A stretch of DNA of 64,000 nucleotides from Punica granatum (lineage: Eukaryota; Streptophyta; Magnoliopsida; Myrtales; Lythraceae), in contig NC_045133.1 of the NCBI RefSeq assembly GCF_007655135.1, positions 23,409,845 through 23,473,844 on the forward strand. Direction: 5' to 3'. Positions 23,260 to 35,870 of the stretch are shown here, one piece after another; within the stretch, counting starts at the first letter, position 1; each line of letters opens with the position of its first letter. The notes below the pieces were generated by a model. That model had not been told where the DNA came from, searched no databases, and saw only the letters and a program-made list of their open reading frames with translations. Made by a program: the position numbers and the translations under genes.

Positions 23260-24214
23260 TCGTAGTCTTTGTAGGGCAAGCTTGTCCTTGGAACGATCAA
23301 TTCCCTTGGTTCTACTGAACTCATTGACTAAGCAGTCCGACAGAGCATTGTCGAAAGAAATCCTCTCCTTCCAACAATGTGTTACCACTGGTGGTTTAAC
23401 GTGCAGGTGCACACTGAGAGTTTCTACTGAAAACTTATGCAAGATGCAGAACAAAATGAGTTCAATTCACGATAATGTTGCTGATGCGTACCCTCAAAAC
23501 ACCATTAGATGTCTGCAAGGTGGAAATATCAAATGCTCCATCACCAAGATCGAAAATCACGATTAGACCTTCCCTGTTGTTCATACAATATGATAGTTCA
23601 GCTGCAGTGGGCTCATCGATGATTCTCTAGACATCAAGTCCTGCAATTGTCCCAGCATCTTTTGTTGCTTATCTCTGGGCATCATTAAAGTATGAGGGAA
23701 TGGTAATAACAAACTGGGTGATAGTCCTACCCATATATGTCTCCACAGTCTCCATCTAAGTGAGGATGAAGGCACCAATTTGGCAGTAATTCCGGAATAC
23801 TGATCTCCATCAGCCTCAACCCAGGCATCTCCATTTGGAGGCCTAATGATTTCATACAGTACCATCTTCGTTTCTTTCTGAGTTTGGGGATCATCAAAGG
23901 GTCTTCCAAACAAATGCTCGGTTCCAAAACCATATTTTTCGGATTGCTCACTGCCTGTCGTTTTGCTGTTGTACCAGTAAGGACTTCAGCCTTCTGGTTG
24001 AAGGCAGCCAAGTTGGAGTGGTCCCAGCTCCTCTGACATTTTCGATAACTCCGGGGTTCTACAGACTTGACCAGCATATAAGTCACAACAGTTAGACGTA
24101 AATAGGCCCTTGAAATAATTAGAAAACAGCATATCGGGAATATCGAAATGCTCAGCTTTCCTTCCATGAGGGCAACACAAGAGTTTAATTTGTAGTACCC
24201 AAGTCAATACCAAT
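23260..24214 (-). pseudogene. Mitochondrial-type HSP70 pseudogene fragment
   Basis: On the minus strand, pieces of an HSP70 of the mitochondrial (DnaK-like) class appear in order: IGIDLGTTN (24214-24188) then a stop, MEGK, TTAKRQAVSNPKN, RPFDDPQTQKETKM with PNGDAWVEADG, relics of the ATPase domain (NDAQR and RIINEPTAAALSY in shifted frames), GVLR, and DNALSDCLVNEFSR with KDKLALQRLR (about 23370-23260). Only the N-terminal ATPase half is left, with many frameshifts and stops. Noncoding stretches sit between MEGK and the next block and between SNGVLR and the GGEDF-like block, so introns seem to be retained and this is not a processed retrocopy. No functional chaperone can be made. Confidence 0.82.
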
Positions 24215-24242
24215 CGTGCTGCACCAAAATCGAGCAAGACAA

Positions 24243-24336
24243 GAGAATAACTGAGAGTATAAAACAATAAAGATGAGAATAACTGAGAGTATAAAACAAT
24301 AAAGATGAGAATAACTGAGAATATAAAACAATAAAA
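24243..24336. repeat. Minisatellite, three 32-bp units
   Basis: Unit GAGAATAACTGAGAGTATAA plus AACAATAAAGAT repeated three times, the last with one substitution. It lies just upstream (minus-strand sense) of the HSP70 fragment. Confidence 0.9.
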
Positions 24337-25282
24337 ATAAATGGGAAACAGGCTTCCATGCAGTAAAAGAAATAATTTATGTATCTGAAAATTCTACATG
24401 GACTTGCCCAACAGAACCCAAAATAAGAACCAGACCATGACAACTCTGTGCTCCGAGCAAGGTGAGCGAAAAATTTCATTACAACAATGATTCCGCATGC
24501 AAAGGGAGGGGATAACGAACTAAACTAACCCTCGAGGACCGTTAAGAACACATCTAGATAGCTGCAAATTCAAGTTTAAAAATAAGAATTTTTATTTGAA
24601 AATGGTACCAAATTAAGGCTGAAGTCCAGCGCCTTTACAACAAAATAGGATCATAACAACCGAACTTTTCGAGGCCAATAGCTGTGTGTACCAGGGGTTA
24701 TATGGGCAGTAAACATCAGTGAATGAGAAAAAACTTGGTGAGGAAAGCGTGGTATATTTCAATCGCTAAATAAGTGCATGGAGACAACACAGGCAGGCAG
24801 AGCATGCTTACGCTACAATGGCTATGACTTGCCGGCGCGAAAAATGAGATTAAAGCAACTCTCAGGGCGTTCCGTCGACCAATATGTAGGAGCAAGAGGG
24901 CTGAGAATGAATTGGGACAGAGCGTGAGAAAAGAAAAGGAGAGGCAACTGTCCATTCCCGTCGAGCAATTATTAAGGAACAAATCAGAGAGGCGTGAAGT
25001 GCTGCAAAGGGCGGAGCATGTACTGGTAGTGTTTCGATGGAGAGGAACGGTTTTGGTGGTCGCAAACGGACATATGAGGGTGATCGGCAAGCAGCGATGG
25101 GCCGATTAGAGAAGGAAACGGCGGAGCGAGGGTCCCGGCCGCCATTCATTGGAGGGAGGGTCATCTGTAGGAGGCAGTGGATGGAGGAGGGGCAGAAGAA
25201 AAAGGGACTCAAGGCACTCAGTCGCAGATGGCAAGAGAACGGGGTGCGTGGCGGGAGAGAGGAAGAGTTAGTGCGCGATAAT
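24337..25282. other. Spacer without recognisable genes
   Basis: GC content rises from about 24830. Long opposing ORFs in 24716-25497 are Ser/Pro/Leu-rich on one strand and Arg/Gly-rich on the other, with no domain motif, so they are judged noncoding. Confidence 0.5.
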
Positions 25283-25499
25283 CCGACCGAAGTGGTTGCT
25301 GGACGGAGGAGAGACCCAACAGGGAGGATGGCGGTAGTATGAAGGAACAGATGGTGCGAATGGCATATCGTTTGGAATGGCGGGACCGACACAAGAAGAG
25401 GTTGCAGGACGGATAAGAGACCGAACAGGGGGGTGGCGGTAGCATGAAGGAACAGATGGTGCGAATGGCATATCGTTTGGAATGGCGGGACCGACACGA
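25283..25499. repeat. 104-bp tandem duplication
   Basis: Two copies offset by 104 bases. The best matched part is GGAACAGATGGTGCGAATGG followed by CATATCGTTTGGAATGGCGG (about 25346 and 25450). Confidence 0.88.
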
Positions 25500-25566
25500 C
25501 AGGAGGTAGGGGTATTATTGGAATTTTACAAATATTGAAAACGTGTCATACTACTTGAGTTCACTA

Positions 25567-25793
25567 ACACTTTAATCCTCCAATTTTTCAATTGCCAGTA
25601 TTTGACTACATAAATTTTTAAAATCAAGAATTTGGTCCCTGAATTTTCAAAAATCATAACAAAATGATCCTTTTAACCAACAGTTTGGTCCCTAAAAGGA
25701 CCATTTTATTCTGATTTTTGAAAATTCAGGGACCAAATTCTTGATTTTAAAAATTCATGTAGTAACAATTGAAAAATTGAATGACCAAAGTGT
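25567..25793. mobile_element. Foldback MITE
   Basis: Two arms of about 100 bases form an almost continuous inverted repeat: ACACTTTAATCC...GAATTTGGTCCCTGAATTTT and its reverse complement ending GACCAAAGTGT. The loop is short. No coding capacity. A transcript would fold into a long hairpin. Confidence 0.8.
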
Positions 25794-27838
25794 CAGAGGA
25801 TTCTACTTTTTAAGGAGAAGAGAGATTTACTAAGGTATCTTTAATTTTATATATATATATATACATCAAGATATGTCCACAATTTTAAATTAAACTAAAC
25901 CATCTATTTTATTTTCATGTTTTGGTTCCCTTTTCTCGGTAGTGTGTAAACGGTTCCTTTTATTGTCATGTTTGGTTGGATTGTCATAATCCACATTCCT
26001 ACATTCACATTCCCACAGGAGATTCCCACCAGGGGAGTGTGTATATACATTGCCGGTAATCACTTTATTGACAAACTACCAAATGCACTCTTAATTATCA
26101 GGCGAGAGCGTGCGCTGCGTTACACCTTCTTTTGACTGTACTAAATGTAATCGAGATATCTGGTTAGAAAAAAAAAAGAAAGGGAAGAAAAAATCGTAAT
26201 AAATTTAACTTTTCTGACTTTGTTAGTAACATGGATTGGCTAGTGAGTATGCGACTTCAAAGTGATGCAATTGTCCGAAGATCCTAATCCAAAAACATTC
26301 TAAGTCAGAGTCAAAACTGTCGCTCGAACAGAAAAGGAAGTAGTCTCAAGTAATAAATCGAGATTACATCATAATTAATTAAAGAAAAAATAAAGTTAAT
26401 TTCGGAAACAATTTCTTCTTTTCGGTGCTTGAAAAAATTGTCCCAGTCGCATGTTTTTTTAGCTAAATACCCAGTCACATGTTTCTTCTTCGGTTGGCGA
26501 CGCTAATGATAAAGCAAACGCATATTTTCTCTTTTGGACAATTAAGTGGATCAATGCATTGATGGAATGTGGAATAAAAGAGCACAATGGTCGGAAGAAA
26601 GTAATCTTACGACGCCTTAAAATAATATGAAAATCTCGGAAAAATCTTTTGAGCAGTGTTATTTCCTCCGGATAAACGTCTCTGTGGGGGCAAGATCGTA
26701 ATTAAAAGCAAGGTGAGGGACAATCATTAATTGTGAGACATTAGGGCTCCATTTACGGAGAAAATATCATTTTCCAAATCTTTTTTGGATAAGGAAGGAG
26801 ATTTTCATAAAGATCGATAATACAAAATATTTTTCACCGTGACGACAACAGCTGGAAGTGAAAGAAAGGTCCCTTCCTGGTGATTAGCTTCTCTGGGATC
26901 TCTAGCTAAGCAAAGTTCTCAACTGTTAGCGGGACTAGACCGAGCTAAATGAAGCAGTTTGGAGCTGCAGGTTGAGATCCCCCTTTCGTACGAAATTCTT
27001 CGGTAATCCTGTCTCGCCAAGCGGCGCGAGTAAGAACTAATTAAAATATAATAAATGCATAAACTAGGTGTTAATTGCATGACAAACTAATATTCTATCT
27101 TGTGCAATGCACGGTTTATTTTATATAAACAACTGGATTAAATCTTAGTGATAAAATTGGACAGGTAACTCGTTAAACATGCAGCAAGATGTTGAAACAA
27201 TCAGGCATCATTACACTCTTATTATCAGGATCTTGTTTCAACCTGATGAGGCCAAATAAGTATCAACAATAATAATTTGAGGTCGGATAATTACTTACAG
27301 ACAACCAACCTCATCAGGCATCATTACACTTATTATCAACAATAATATTATAAGTATCTTGTTTCAGGATCTTATTATCAGGATCTTGTTTCATGATCTT
27401 ATTTTGAGGTCGTATTGAATTCGACCTCTTGCGCTTAATTGACCCAATTGAATCAGATCTCAATTATATATATATGTTAATATGAGTTAATTGTATTTAT
27501 TTTTACAATTTCACTCTTATTTATTGTTTTATACTCAAGTATATATATATACATTTACCTTTTCAACCCTACATCATTTAAGAATTTACCTTTATAACTC
27601 TATTTATTATTTTGTAGCCAAGTTTATATGTATATTGATTGATTGTTGTAATTGTTGTTAATTATAAGAATTTTACTATTTTTTTATACCACCCAATTTA
27701 AGAGAGGATCATTCAAGAATTTTTTTCCCTTTCTCTCACATTTACATGACATCATTTGACGGGGAATTTTCCATTAGCGATGTTTTTCCCTGCAAATTTA
27801 TCCTGCCTATTAGTAAACAATTTTGTGCTTTCAATTAG
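25794..27838. other. AT-rich spacer
   Basis: No gene. It contains a (TA)n tract near 25850 and a cluster of partial direct repeats around TTATTATCAGGATCTTGTTTC at about 27220-27400. A possible eroded Helitron-like hairpin (CGTGCATTGCAC on the minus strand) lies near 27100 without a clear CTAGT end. Confidence 0.5.
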
Positions 27839-28183
27839 GGGTTTTTACTTAAAATAGCCCATGATTTGTCCGTTTTGTCAAATTTATCATATGCTTTTTT
27901 TTGTTAAATCTATCCTATGGTTTACTTTTTGCATCAAATCTATCACGGCGTTATCTTTTCCGTTAACATCTAACGGCCGTGCTGACGTGCCACGTGGAGA
28001 GATAGTGGGCCACACTTGTCACGTAGGCGCCACGTCGGCACGGCCGTTAGATGTCGACGGAAAAGATAACGCCGAGATAGATTGGATGTAAAAAGTAAAC
28101 TATGAGATAGATTTGACAAAAAAATATATATAATAGATTTGATAAAATGGACAAATCATGGGCCATTTTAGGTAAATACTTTT
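27839..28183. mobile_element. Large foldback MITE, MULE-like (345 bp)
   Basis: Arms of about 150 bases pair: AAAATAGCCCATGATTTGTCC at the left and its near reverse complement at the right, and towards the centre CGGCGTTATCTTTTCCGTTA and GCACGGCCGTTAGATGTCGA. Flanking 9-mers TTCAATTAG and TTCAATTAT match at 8 of 9, fitting a MULE-type target duplication. No ORF of note. Confidence 0.78.
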
Positions 28184-29057
28184 TTCAATTATGGACAGAA
28201 GTTTATCCCTGACTTGGCTCTCTTTCTCAAAGATACTTCCTCTCCACCAAACCCAAGTCAGAAACCAGGACTTCTATTTGCCCTGGGAAACTTTGGAAAG
28301 ACGAGGACAAAAGCTCCTTTAGCATATATATATATATATATAGGTAGAGAGTATAGTACAATTTTGCACCTTCTTTTCTATCAACTAAAAAATTAGAAAT
28401 TCGATTTTTGTGATGAGATTACTTTATTAATTATGAAAGTTAATATTTTTATTTAATTGTATTACGCTCATAGGCTTCTTTATAAATGAAAAATAAGAAT
28501 AGTCTTTTTTAAACACGTCTAGAAAATAACTCACCAATTATCGTGCCAAAATTTTATTAATGATCCATGACCAGTCGGAATAACAAATTCCTTTTAGAAA
28601 ATCTCAAGATTCTTCACATTAATGTGATGAATAAGGACTAATGAAATCATTTTACTAGACAAACTTATGGCTCATTTTAATTTTTACCTACGTGTAAATA
28701 ATCTCACTTATTCATTTTTCGTAACCATGACAGTAATTCTACGTATTACATGACAAAATAAAATGACAGAAGAACTTTTCAAAAATCTCTTGTGAATCCT
28801 AATATCAGGGAAAATTATACACTTCTCCTCAGGAGATAAAGGGATCATCTCGTGCGCGTTAACTAACGATAGGATGTTGGTGTCCATCCTTTCTTTAATT
28901 TGGGAAAAATTACAAAACCATAAAGTCAAGGGGCTGGATATAACAATTTAATGTAAAAAATTGACAAACTCGTTATAATATATAAATTTTGTAACTTTTT
29001 TTGAGTCCAATCCATCCCTGATCAACATAAAACACGATATAATGTCATCTGAATCTT
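28184..29057. other. AT-rich spacer
   Basis: Contains a (TA)n tract at about 28324-28341. No gene or structured repeat recognised. Confidence 0.5.
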
Positions 29058-30830
29058 TTTTTTTTTATAGGGTAAGTGGTAAAACTTCATTAAAAACCAA
29101 AAAATATTTACAATATAGAGACCACTCACCTAAGCAGTCCATCAAATAAACAACAACCCATCTCCAAAGAGATACAATATAACTCACTCTACCCTACCCA
29201 CATTCAGTTAGCTAAAGAGTTAGCATGGACAGAATGCACAAGCTTCAAAAAAATGTTAGGAAGAACCAAAACTCGCTCTTTCACCTCAACAAGAATTTGT
29301 TGTACGAAAGCTGATATAGACATGGCCTTCTTCTTGTAGATTCTTGCACTTCATTCATGTCCTATCCAATATATATAATGCGTCCAGAGAAGCTTCAAAT
29401 ATATTGTGTCAAATTTTGTGCCTTTGATGGATGACATCCGTTGTAACTCTAAATGCCAATCGAGGTGAGATCTTTGTACTCCAATTCGAGCCAGTAGACT
29501 TCTCTATATTGCTTGTGTAACGAGGCAAGTAAAGTAGGTGATTGCAAGACTCCAAATGGTTGCTGCAAAACTCACACTCTGTAGTTGCAACATCAACTTT
29601 CCACTTTCACCAATTTGTCTTTACTGCTTAATCTATCGAGCACACATAACCAGCTAATGAAAGATGATCTAGGCATATGCCCATCAAACCAAATTGCTCC
29701 CACCTATTTCACTTTGTGTCCTCTTGGCCTAAGGCAGCCCCAAGAGCTGGAAGCAGAGTATTGTCCAGATTCATGAGATACGCTGACCACAATATCTAGC
29801 GCAACAAGTTCCACTTGAGCAGTCAAAGCATGAATGGAGACACATCGGCGACCTCGTTGGAGGGGTTAGGGTCACCGATTGGCGGCCCCAATCTCCCAAT
29901 CGATCGAGAACTCTGACTTGGAGTCCCCGGTCGATTGGGGGATTGGGGCCGCCAATCAGCGACCCCGAACCCAACTACCATCAACCAACACTGTACTAAT
30001 TGTGGCATGTTGTGCTATACATGGGAAACACCTGGTTCCCCTTACATAGTACTTAATCAAAGGTCCTACATGCAACCAAGGATCAAACCAAAAAGATACA
30101 TTTGCACTTGAACCAATTCTACAACTGACATAAGGCAAGAGCATATGTCTTAGCTATAGCAATTTTCGCCAATTTCATGAACAGTCACCAGGAACTTTCA
30201 ATGACCACAAGTTTCTCCTTTGTGACAGGTATCTATACACCCAAGCTACCCAAAGGGATCTGGCCTTAACAAGAATAGACCACAGATTTTTAAGGACGTA
30301 AACCTTATTCCAAATAGCTAGATCTTTTATGCTAAGCCCGCCCTCGCTCTTAAAAAGACATACTAACTCCCACTTGACTTTGCCTCCCCCGGTATACTAT
30401 TCAAGGCCCTTCCAGAGAAATCCTCGACACTTTTGGTGCACAAGTCTAATAGCTATCTTAGGCAATGTGAAGTGCAAGCACCGATAATTTGCTATGCTAA
30501 AGAGAACAAAATTGATCAACTGAACTCTACCTGCATAAGATAGATGTTTGACAAACTAGGTTTTTATACGCTTAGTAATCCTCTATATCAAAGCTTCACA
30601 AGTTATTATAGAGAACTTACCAAAGACAAGCAGTAATCCCAAATATTTCGCAGGTAAATTCTCCCTTTTAAAGCTAGAACAGTCTAGCAATTCCTTGACC
30701 TATTCTTCAGGAATCCCTCCTATAAAGAGCTCAGATTTCTCCGTATTAAGCTTTAGTCCACACTAGAAATAAAATTCATTCAGCACATCCAATATAGCCA
30801 ATATGGATCTTGACAATATTGAAGATAAAA
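29058..30830 (-). mobile_element. 5'-truncated L1-like LINE fragment
   Basis: The minus strand reads LNTEKSELFIGGIP, then NLPAKYLGL, YAGRVQLINFVLFS, KCRGFLWKG, EGGLSIKDLAIWNKV, and RIGSSANVSFWFDPWLHVGPL: the C-terminal part of a plant LINE reverse transcriptase and its zf-RVT region. The poly-A end is the T run at 29058-29070. Stops and frameshifts are frequent, and the catalytic RT core is missing. A foldback insertion interrupts it at 29862-29972. Confidence 0.8.
29862..29972. repeat. Near-perfect hairpin embedded in the LINE fragment
   Basis: Arms of about 45 bases, 29862-29907 and 29929-29972, around a 21-base loop. The core arm is GATTGGCGGCCCCAATCTCC and its complement. It is far more GC-rich than the LINE around it, so it looks like a small inserted palindrome. 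Confidence 0.75.
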
Positions 30831-31372
30831 ATTCATCATGCCATTGGAATTTATCCTTTTAATTTTTTTATGCATAATCTTGACAATTTTCTATTTCAAG
30901 ATTTATAATAAGTTCTTTTCTTTTATTTAATTTTTTCTTATATTATTTGTGAAATTAAATAACCATTATCGTATATATATAATATTATATTGTTATTGAT
31001 TGTACATCACTATTTTCATTGATTTATAATAACACATATAATAAATTAGTAAAAAAATCACATTCTATCACGTGCAACGCATAGACTCCGTGACTAGTTT
31101 ATGTATATAAAAATCCGGAGCTCACTTTTGTGCTTCTTAATATTTTTTAATTCCAATTTTGCCCTTCAATGTATGTTAACACTTTCCATAATTCCTATTT
31201 TGGTCATCTGATGTATCCAGTTTCCTTCACAAAATCATATTCCACCCTTTCATTGTATGTGGATATATTTTCAGTTAATATTGACTAATTATGATAGAAC
31301 AGGACTCTTACTTTGAATGGTATGTCTACTATATAAAGATTTGAAAATGGGACAAATATGGCGTCTTGTATT
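30831..31372. other. AT-rich spacer with a weak Helitron-like 3' end
   Basis: No gene. CTAGT at 31094-31098 is preceded by CACGTGCAACGC, a degenerate version of the hairpin found at the other Helitron-like ends here. Otherwise nothing was recognised. Confidence 0.45.
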
Positions 31373-31556
31373 CAGGGGCGGAGTCAATGTATAGCTAGGG
31401 GGCAATTGCCCCCTGAACTTTGATTTTTTTTAAAATTTTGTCTCAAAAGAATGTGTTTTTTTTATGTAAAATTAGTATTTTGTCCCCTTGAAAATAAAAT
31501 ATTTATGTAAGTAACATTTTTTGCCCCTCTCGATGAAAATCCTGGTTACACCCCTA
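31373..31556. mobile_element. hAT-type MITE (184 bp) with 8-bp target duplication
   Basis: Ends CAGGGGCGGAGTCA and, read in reverse, TAGGGGTGTAACCAGG. Perfect 8-bp direct repeats CTTGTATT flank it at 31365-31372 and 31557-31564. Terminal sequence and TSD length are those of hAT elements. No coding capacity. Confidence 0.85.
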
Positions 31557-31564
31557 CTTGTATT

Positions 31565-32395
31565 AATTGAACGATCTAATATTAGTACAAATATGTAATG
31601 TAATCCATAGTTGCATAATTTCACGCTAAGAGATGCCAATTGCATCTCCTCACCATAGATTTATAAACTTAAAAATACGGAGCATTGTCAAGTTTTTACG
31701 ATATGTAAACACGTTCTTTTCTATTTTTTTATTAGATTTTTATGCCATCCGTCATCGGTGTAAACCAATTCTTTAATGTTGGATTCTCAAATTGCGCCCT
31801 GTGTCCCAATTAACTCATAAGACTAACGGCGTTAGTTCTTTAATTTAATTTAATTTATTTTTTATTTATAATTTATAGTAATTACCTTACTTACCATACT
31901 AACTTTCTAACTCAACTACAATTCACTAAGATAACAATCCCATACAATATTCTAAGAATATACAAAAGTCTTTGTATATATTCTACTTATTATAACGCGC
32001 TCATCTTCTCACAAGAATTATCTGCCCTAGACCTGTTAGCATGAGGAGCATCAGGAAGAAGAATAATTTTCTCGAGAAATATATGAGAATATTTTCACGC
32101 GCACGTGACTTACCCACCAATTTAATTAAAAATAATTAATTTATTTATGAAGATTTCAATTTATATATGTATGGATATATCTTTCTTGAATAAAAGCTAA
32201 TTGAAATAACGTAATGAAAGGTACTTAGGTTTTTCTAAAGGAAATATCATTCTATAGGAAATATCATTCTATCCAGTTGGAGAAGAAAAGTCACTCTAAT
32301 GAAATATTCTTTTCAACTTATAGAAGAGACAATAAAGAAAGAAATAGATGAAATATCCATTTCATTCCATTCCATTACTTTCGATTCCGATGTAC
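31565..32395. other. AT-rich spacer
   Basis: No gene or structured element recognised. Confidence 0.5.
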
Positions 32396-32605
32396 CAGTA
32401 ACATATATAGCACTGTCATATGCAATAAGATCATATGAATTAACCATCTTTATTTCCATTTCTTAATTGAGTTGTAATAACATAAATGATGCCAGCTATA
32501 ACAGTAACATATATAGCACTGTCACATGCAATAAGATCATATAAATTAACCATCTTTATTTCCATTACTTAATTGAGTTGCAATAACATAAATGATGCCA
32601 GCTAT
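32396..32605. repeat. 106-bp tandem duplication
   Basis: CAGTAACATATATAGCACTG at 32396 and again at 32502, with near identity through AACATAAATGATGCCAGCTA. Confidence 0.9.
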
Positions 32606-32775
32606 ATATTACTATAAACTTCATATGCAATGATCGATGTATTGGGGTGCCCCTCTTCTTGTTATCTTGCCTTGTCTAACCTAATTAACAGAGAGCGCAT
32701 ATGATGTGGCTAATAACAATAAAAATATAATATATAGAAAATTGATACCATTAATTGCAAAGATGTAAAGTAGCT

Positions 32776-35700
32776 TATTATTATTATTATTATTAAATTA
32801 AGAGTTCAAAGGTATCTTAAAAGTTATTAGAAATGTATATCCTTCATCCATTTAAATTAAGAGTTTCAAGTTGTTTTTGACCATATTTCTCCTATCAAGT
32901 TCCATATGGCTTTGCTTGTTTTTTTTCTTATTATAATGCCCACAGAAAGAAAAAAGTTAACATAGTCCTACTATTTGATTATTATACTAGTAGAAGAATG
33001 CAGAACAATTCCGCCAATTCGGTTTGAAAAGTAGAAAGGGCAAGAAAGCATGACGATATAACATAATAATAAAAACAAAATTAGATTCAAGAACACTCAA
33101 TATTAGGTTAAAACCATCAAATGTTGATATTTTTGCCTTTGAAATTATTATAGTTTGTTGTTAGCAAGCCATACTTTTCAACCTCTAACCTTCAAGCAGC
33201 AACATCGAGATTTATATTCATTAGATGCAAATTACCTCTAGATCCTACAAAGTTCATGCTAGAACATTTCTATCAAAATACGTATTCTCACTTCATCTTG
33301 TTAGGAGATATAAAATTTAAAATAGACATATTGTTTAATTCGTAAAGAAAGAAATAAAATAATCAGTCTCATTACATTCTTCTTTTTTTCTCGACGTCCC
33401 TCATTATTTTTCTGACCAAAATATAAGAGTATAAAATCTAGAAATATGTATGTTCCATTGCCTCATGTGCCATTTCTCTTTCCATTTTATGTTTGCATCT
33501 CATCTTCTTCAACTAGTTGAAATCGTAATCACTTCTTTTTACATACTTTTTCATCTAACGTGTATAATTTAATGTCCTTAATTTGATTGTTGTTATTGTC
33601 AATTTGAGTTTGACTTTATTTTGTTAATATGGGAGATTTCTAATATACCGAAACTTTAATATATACAAACCGATATTAAATTGTATATCTATTCACTTCC
33701 TAATGAATATAAAAAGAAAAACAAAAAAAGTAGTTATATTAGCCATTTTAAATATGAAAAAAAACTAATTTATATTAATTACAAGCTTCTTGGTTTTACT
33801 TGATTTTAATAACAAGATAAAATATATTCTAATAACTTATTCTACTTTTATCAAGGCAAATTAAGATTTTTTTTGGGGGGGTGGGGAGGAGGGGAGGAAG
33901 GAGATACTTTGCAATCTATATATAATTATAAAAACCGAATGATACGTTGGATAATGCCACATAGAACGTATGTGGCTCATGGTTCAGTGACTCTTGAAAT
34001 TTTCACCAATCACGATGCAAAAATGACGTAGTATTATTGATCCACATCATTATGGAATTCTATGAATTCTTCAGTTATTGAAGATGAAAAGTCACCTAAT
34101 ATAGTCTTAATAATAAATATTTTTTAAAAATAATTATTTATTTATACGCGTTATTAGCATATTCATATTAACAAAGCACAAATTTTTATACTATACAAAT
34201 TACAGAAATCTAATTTTTTTAAACATAAAAATATTCAATTAACTATTTTATAGCACATCATAAACATATTTGAGAACCAAAAATTAAGAACTTTAATTGA
34301 AATATGGTTAATAAAAAATAAACCATAGCTAAATATCAACTTTCTTATAGTCAACTCTGTTAATGTAATCATGGACGACGAATCTTTATTATTCGTGAAC
34401 ATTTTATATTATCTAAAAGTTTACGCCATAAATGGTCAGCCATCTTTTTAATACTAACCCGCACATACGCGCACGCGCAGGCCCTACATCTGGTTACTCA
34501 TAATGTTGGTAATTGAAAAATGAATTATTAATAGAATTATATTATTAATTACAAGATTTTTGGAATTATTTTATCTTAATAATTAAATTTATTATATGAT
34601 AACTTTGTTTAAATCTTAAATGAAAAAAATTCAATAGTTATTTATTTTTATTTTTATAAAAATTATTAAAATATACAATCCATAGAAAAGTAAAAGACAC
34701 CTTTTGTTTTTACTTGAATTTTCCGCCGCCTGTGATTGTCTGTACTGCTCATGTTGCGGCGCACCTTCTCGGTCTTGGAATGTAGTACGTAGAGAGGACC
34801 AAGCTCGGACCCTGCTGATTCCTGATATAAACATGCCTTTTTTTTAATTATTATTTTTATTCTGCTTAGAAGATAATCTGATCTACATGGTTTCTTCAAA
34901 CAGGCTGAGTTATCGTCTTAAACTAGGATCTAGTCTACACGTTGCGTGGGTTTGTAATGAAATTGATGGAATGCCATTCTTCTCATCATTTTCTTGAATA
35001 ATAGGCTCTGATTCTTTTGACCTCTACTGAATAGGCTCGAGTTGTGCCCACTGGAGGTGTTCGATTAAGAAAAGAAATAGATATCAACTTCTTTATCAAA
35101 GAAACTTTGAAACTTCTATGCAATTAGTGGTTCTATAGGAGTAATTTTATTGTCTTTTGTTTTTTCAATTACAAAGAAAATCTAAGACATATTATAATAA
35201 AAAAGAAATCATATATAACTAAATAACGATAGTTCCACTAGTTGTTGAATCTGCGATCTCTAAATCAATAGGAGAGGGCGTGCGCATTACACTATACTCT
35301 CTTTAGATAGCGCCTTGGCTTTTATATATATATATATTGATATTACACTTTCTATGACTAATCAGTTATTTAATTTCCATGTCTAATCTACCCTTGATTA
35401 GTCATTAACACTTAATCCAACGCACCTAAAACTAGAAAATATGACTCCAAATCTAGCTAGCTGCTGATAGTTCAAAGAGACGTGCCCTAGCACAATAGAC
35501 GCCATGGACGTTGTTCATTCCATCATTCGATTGTAGATTATTTAGTCTAACTAGGCAGCTGGTGCAATACGTCCTTGTCAATATCTTCTTTCTTAAAAAG
35601 TCAGAATAAATATTAGTGTGCTCGACGGTCCCCCGGCGTCTGCGCGGCTCCTAGTCCTCATCCAAGACATATAGATCCATGAATAAAACAATAAATATAT

Positions 35701-35870
35701 TAAAATAAACCCTTTCTATTACCCAAAAAGAAAATAAAAAAAAACCATTATAAAGCCAAAAAGAGAAGGGAAAAAGGTCCAAAAGAAGCCGACTAAAAAG
35801 ACGCGGAGGATGTTGCACTTAACTATTCAACTACACTAGGATGCAAATACTCCATTCCCATTTTCTGTCC
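32776..35870. repeat. CYP81 upstream block, copy A
   Basis: Roughly 3.1 kb that recurs as copy B (55540-57093 plus 62192-64000) and, in a worn partial form, as copy C (41130-42480). Landmarks are GTATATCCTTCATCCATTTA, CAATTCCGCCAATTCGGTTT, GAATTTTCCGCCGCCTGTGA, CTAGCTAGCTGCTGATAGTT and GATGTTGCACTTAACTATTC. It starts at a (TTA)n tract and ends about 600 bases before CYP81 gene 3. It includes the intact empty site of the CACTA insertion (ACT at 34190-34192). Small ORFs at 34631-34899 recur in copy B (62632-62901) but have no recognisable motif. Confidence 0.88.
35225..35312 (-). mobile_element. SINE fragment in copy A
   Basis: On the minus strand: GAGTATAGTGTAATGCGCAC, then GAGATCGCAGATTCAACAAC, then a TAGTGGAACTA stretch. 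This is a worn A-box/B-box arrangement related to the SINE at 53087-53242. The same insertion is in copy B (about 63238-63305), where it is tandemly duplicated. Confidence 0.5.

Noticed and set aside
24862..25497. 211-codon minus-strand ORF with repeated PPFQTICHSHHLF
   Set aside because: The protein repeat is just the 104-bp DNA tandem duplication; composition is low complexity and no domain is visible.
34631..34899. Short minus-strand ORFs repeated in copy B (62632-62901)
   Set aside because: Frames differ between copies and lack motifs; conservation is explained by the block duplication.
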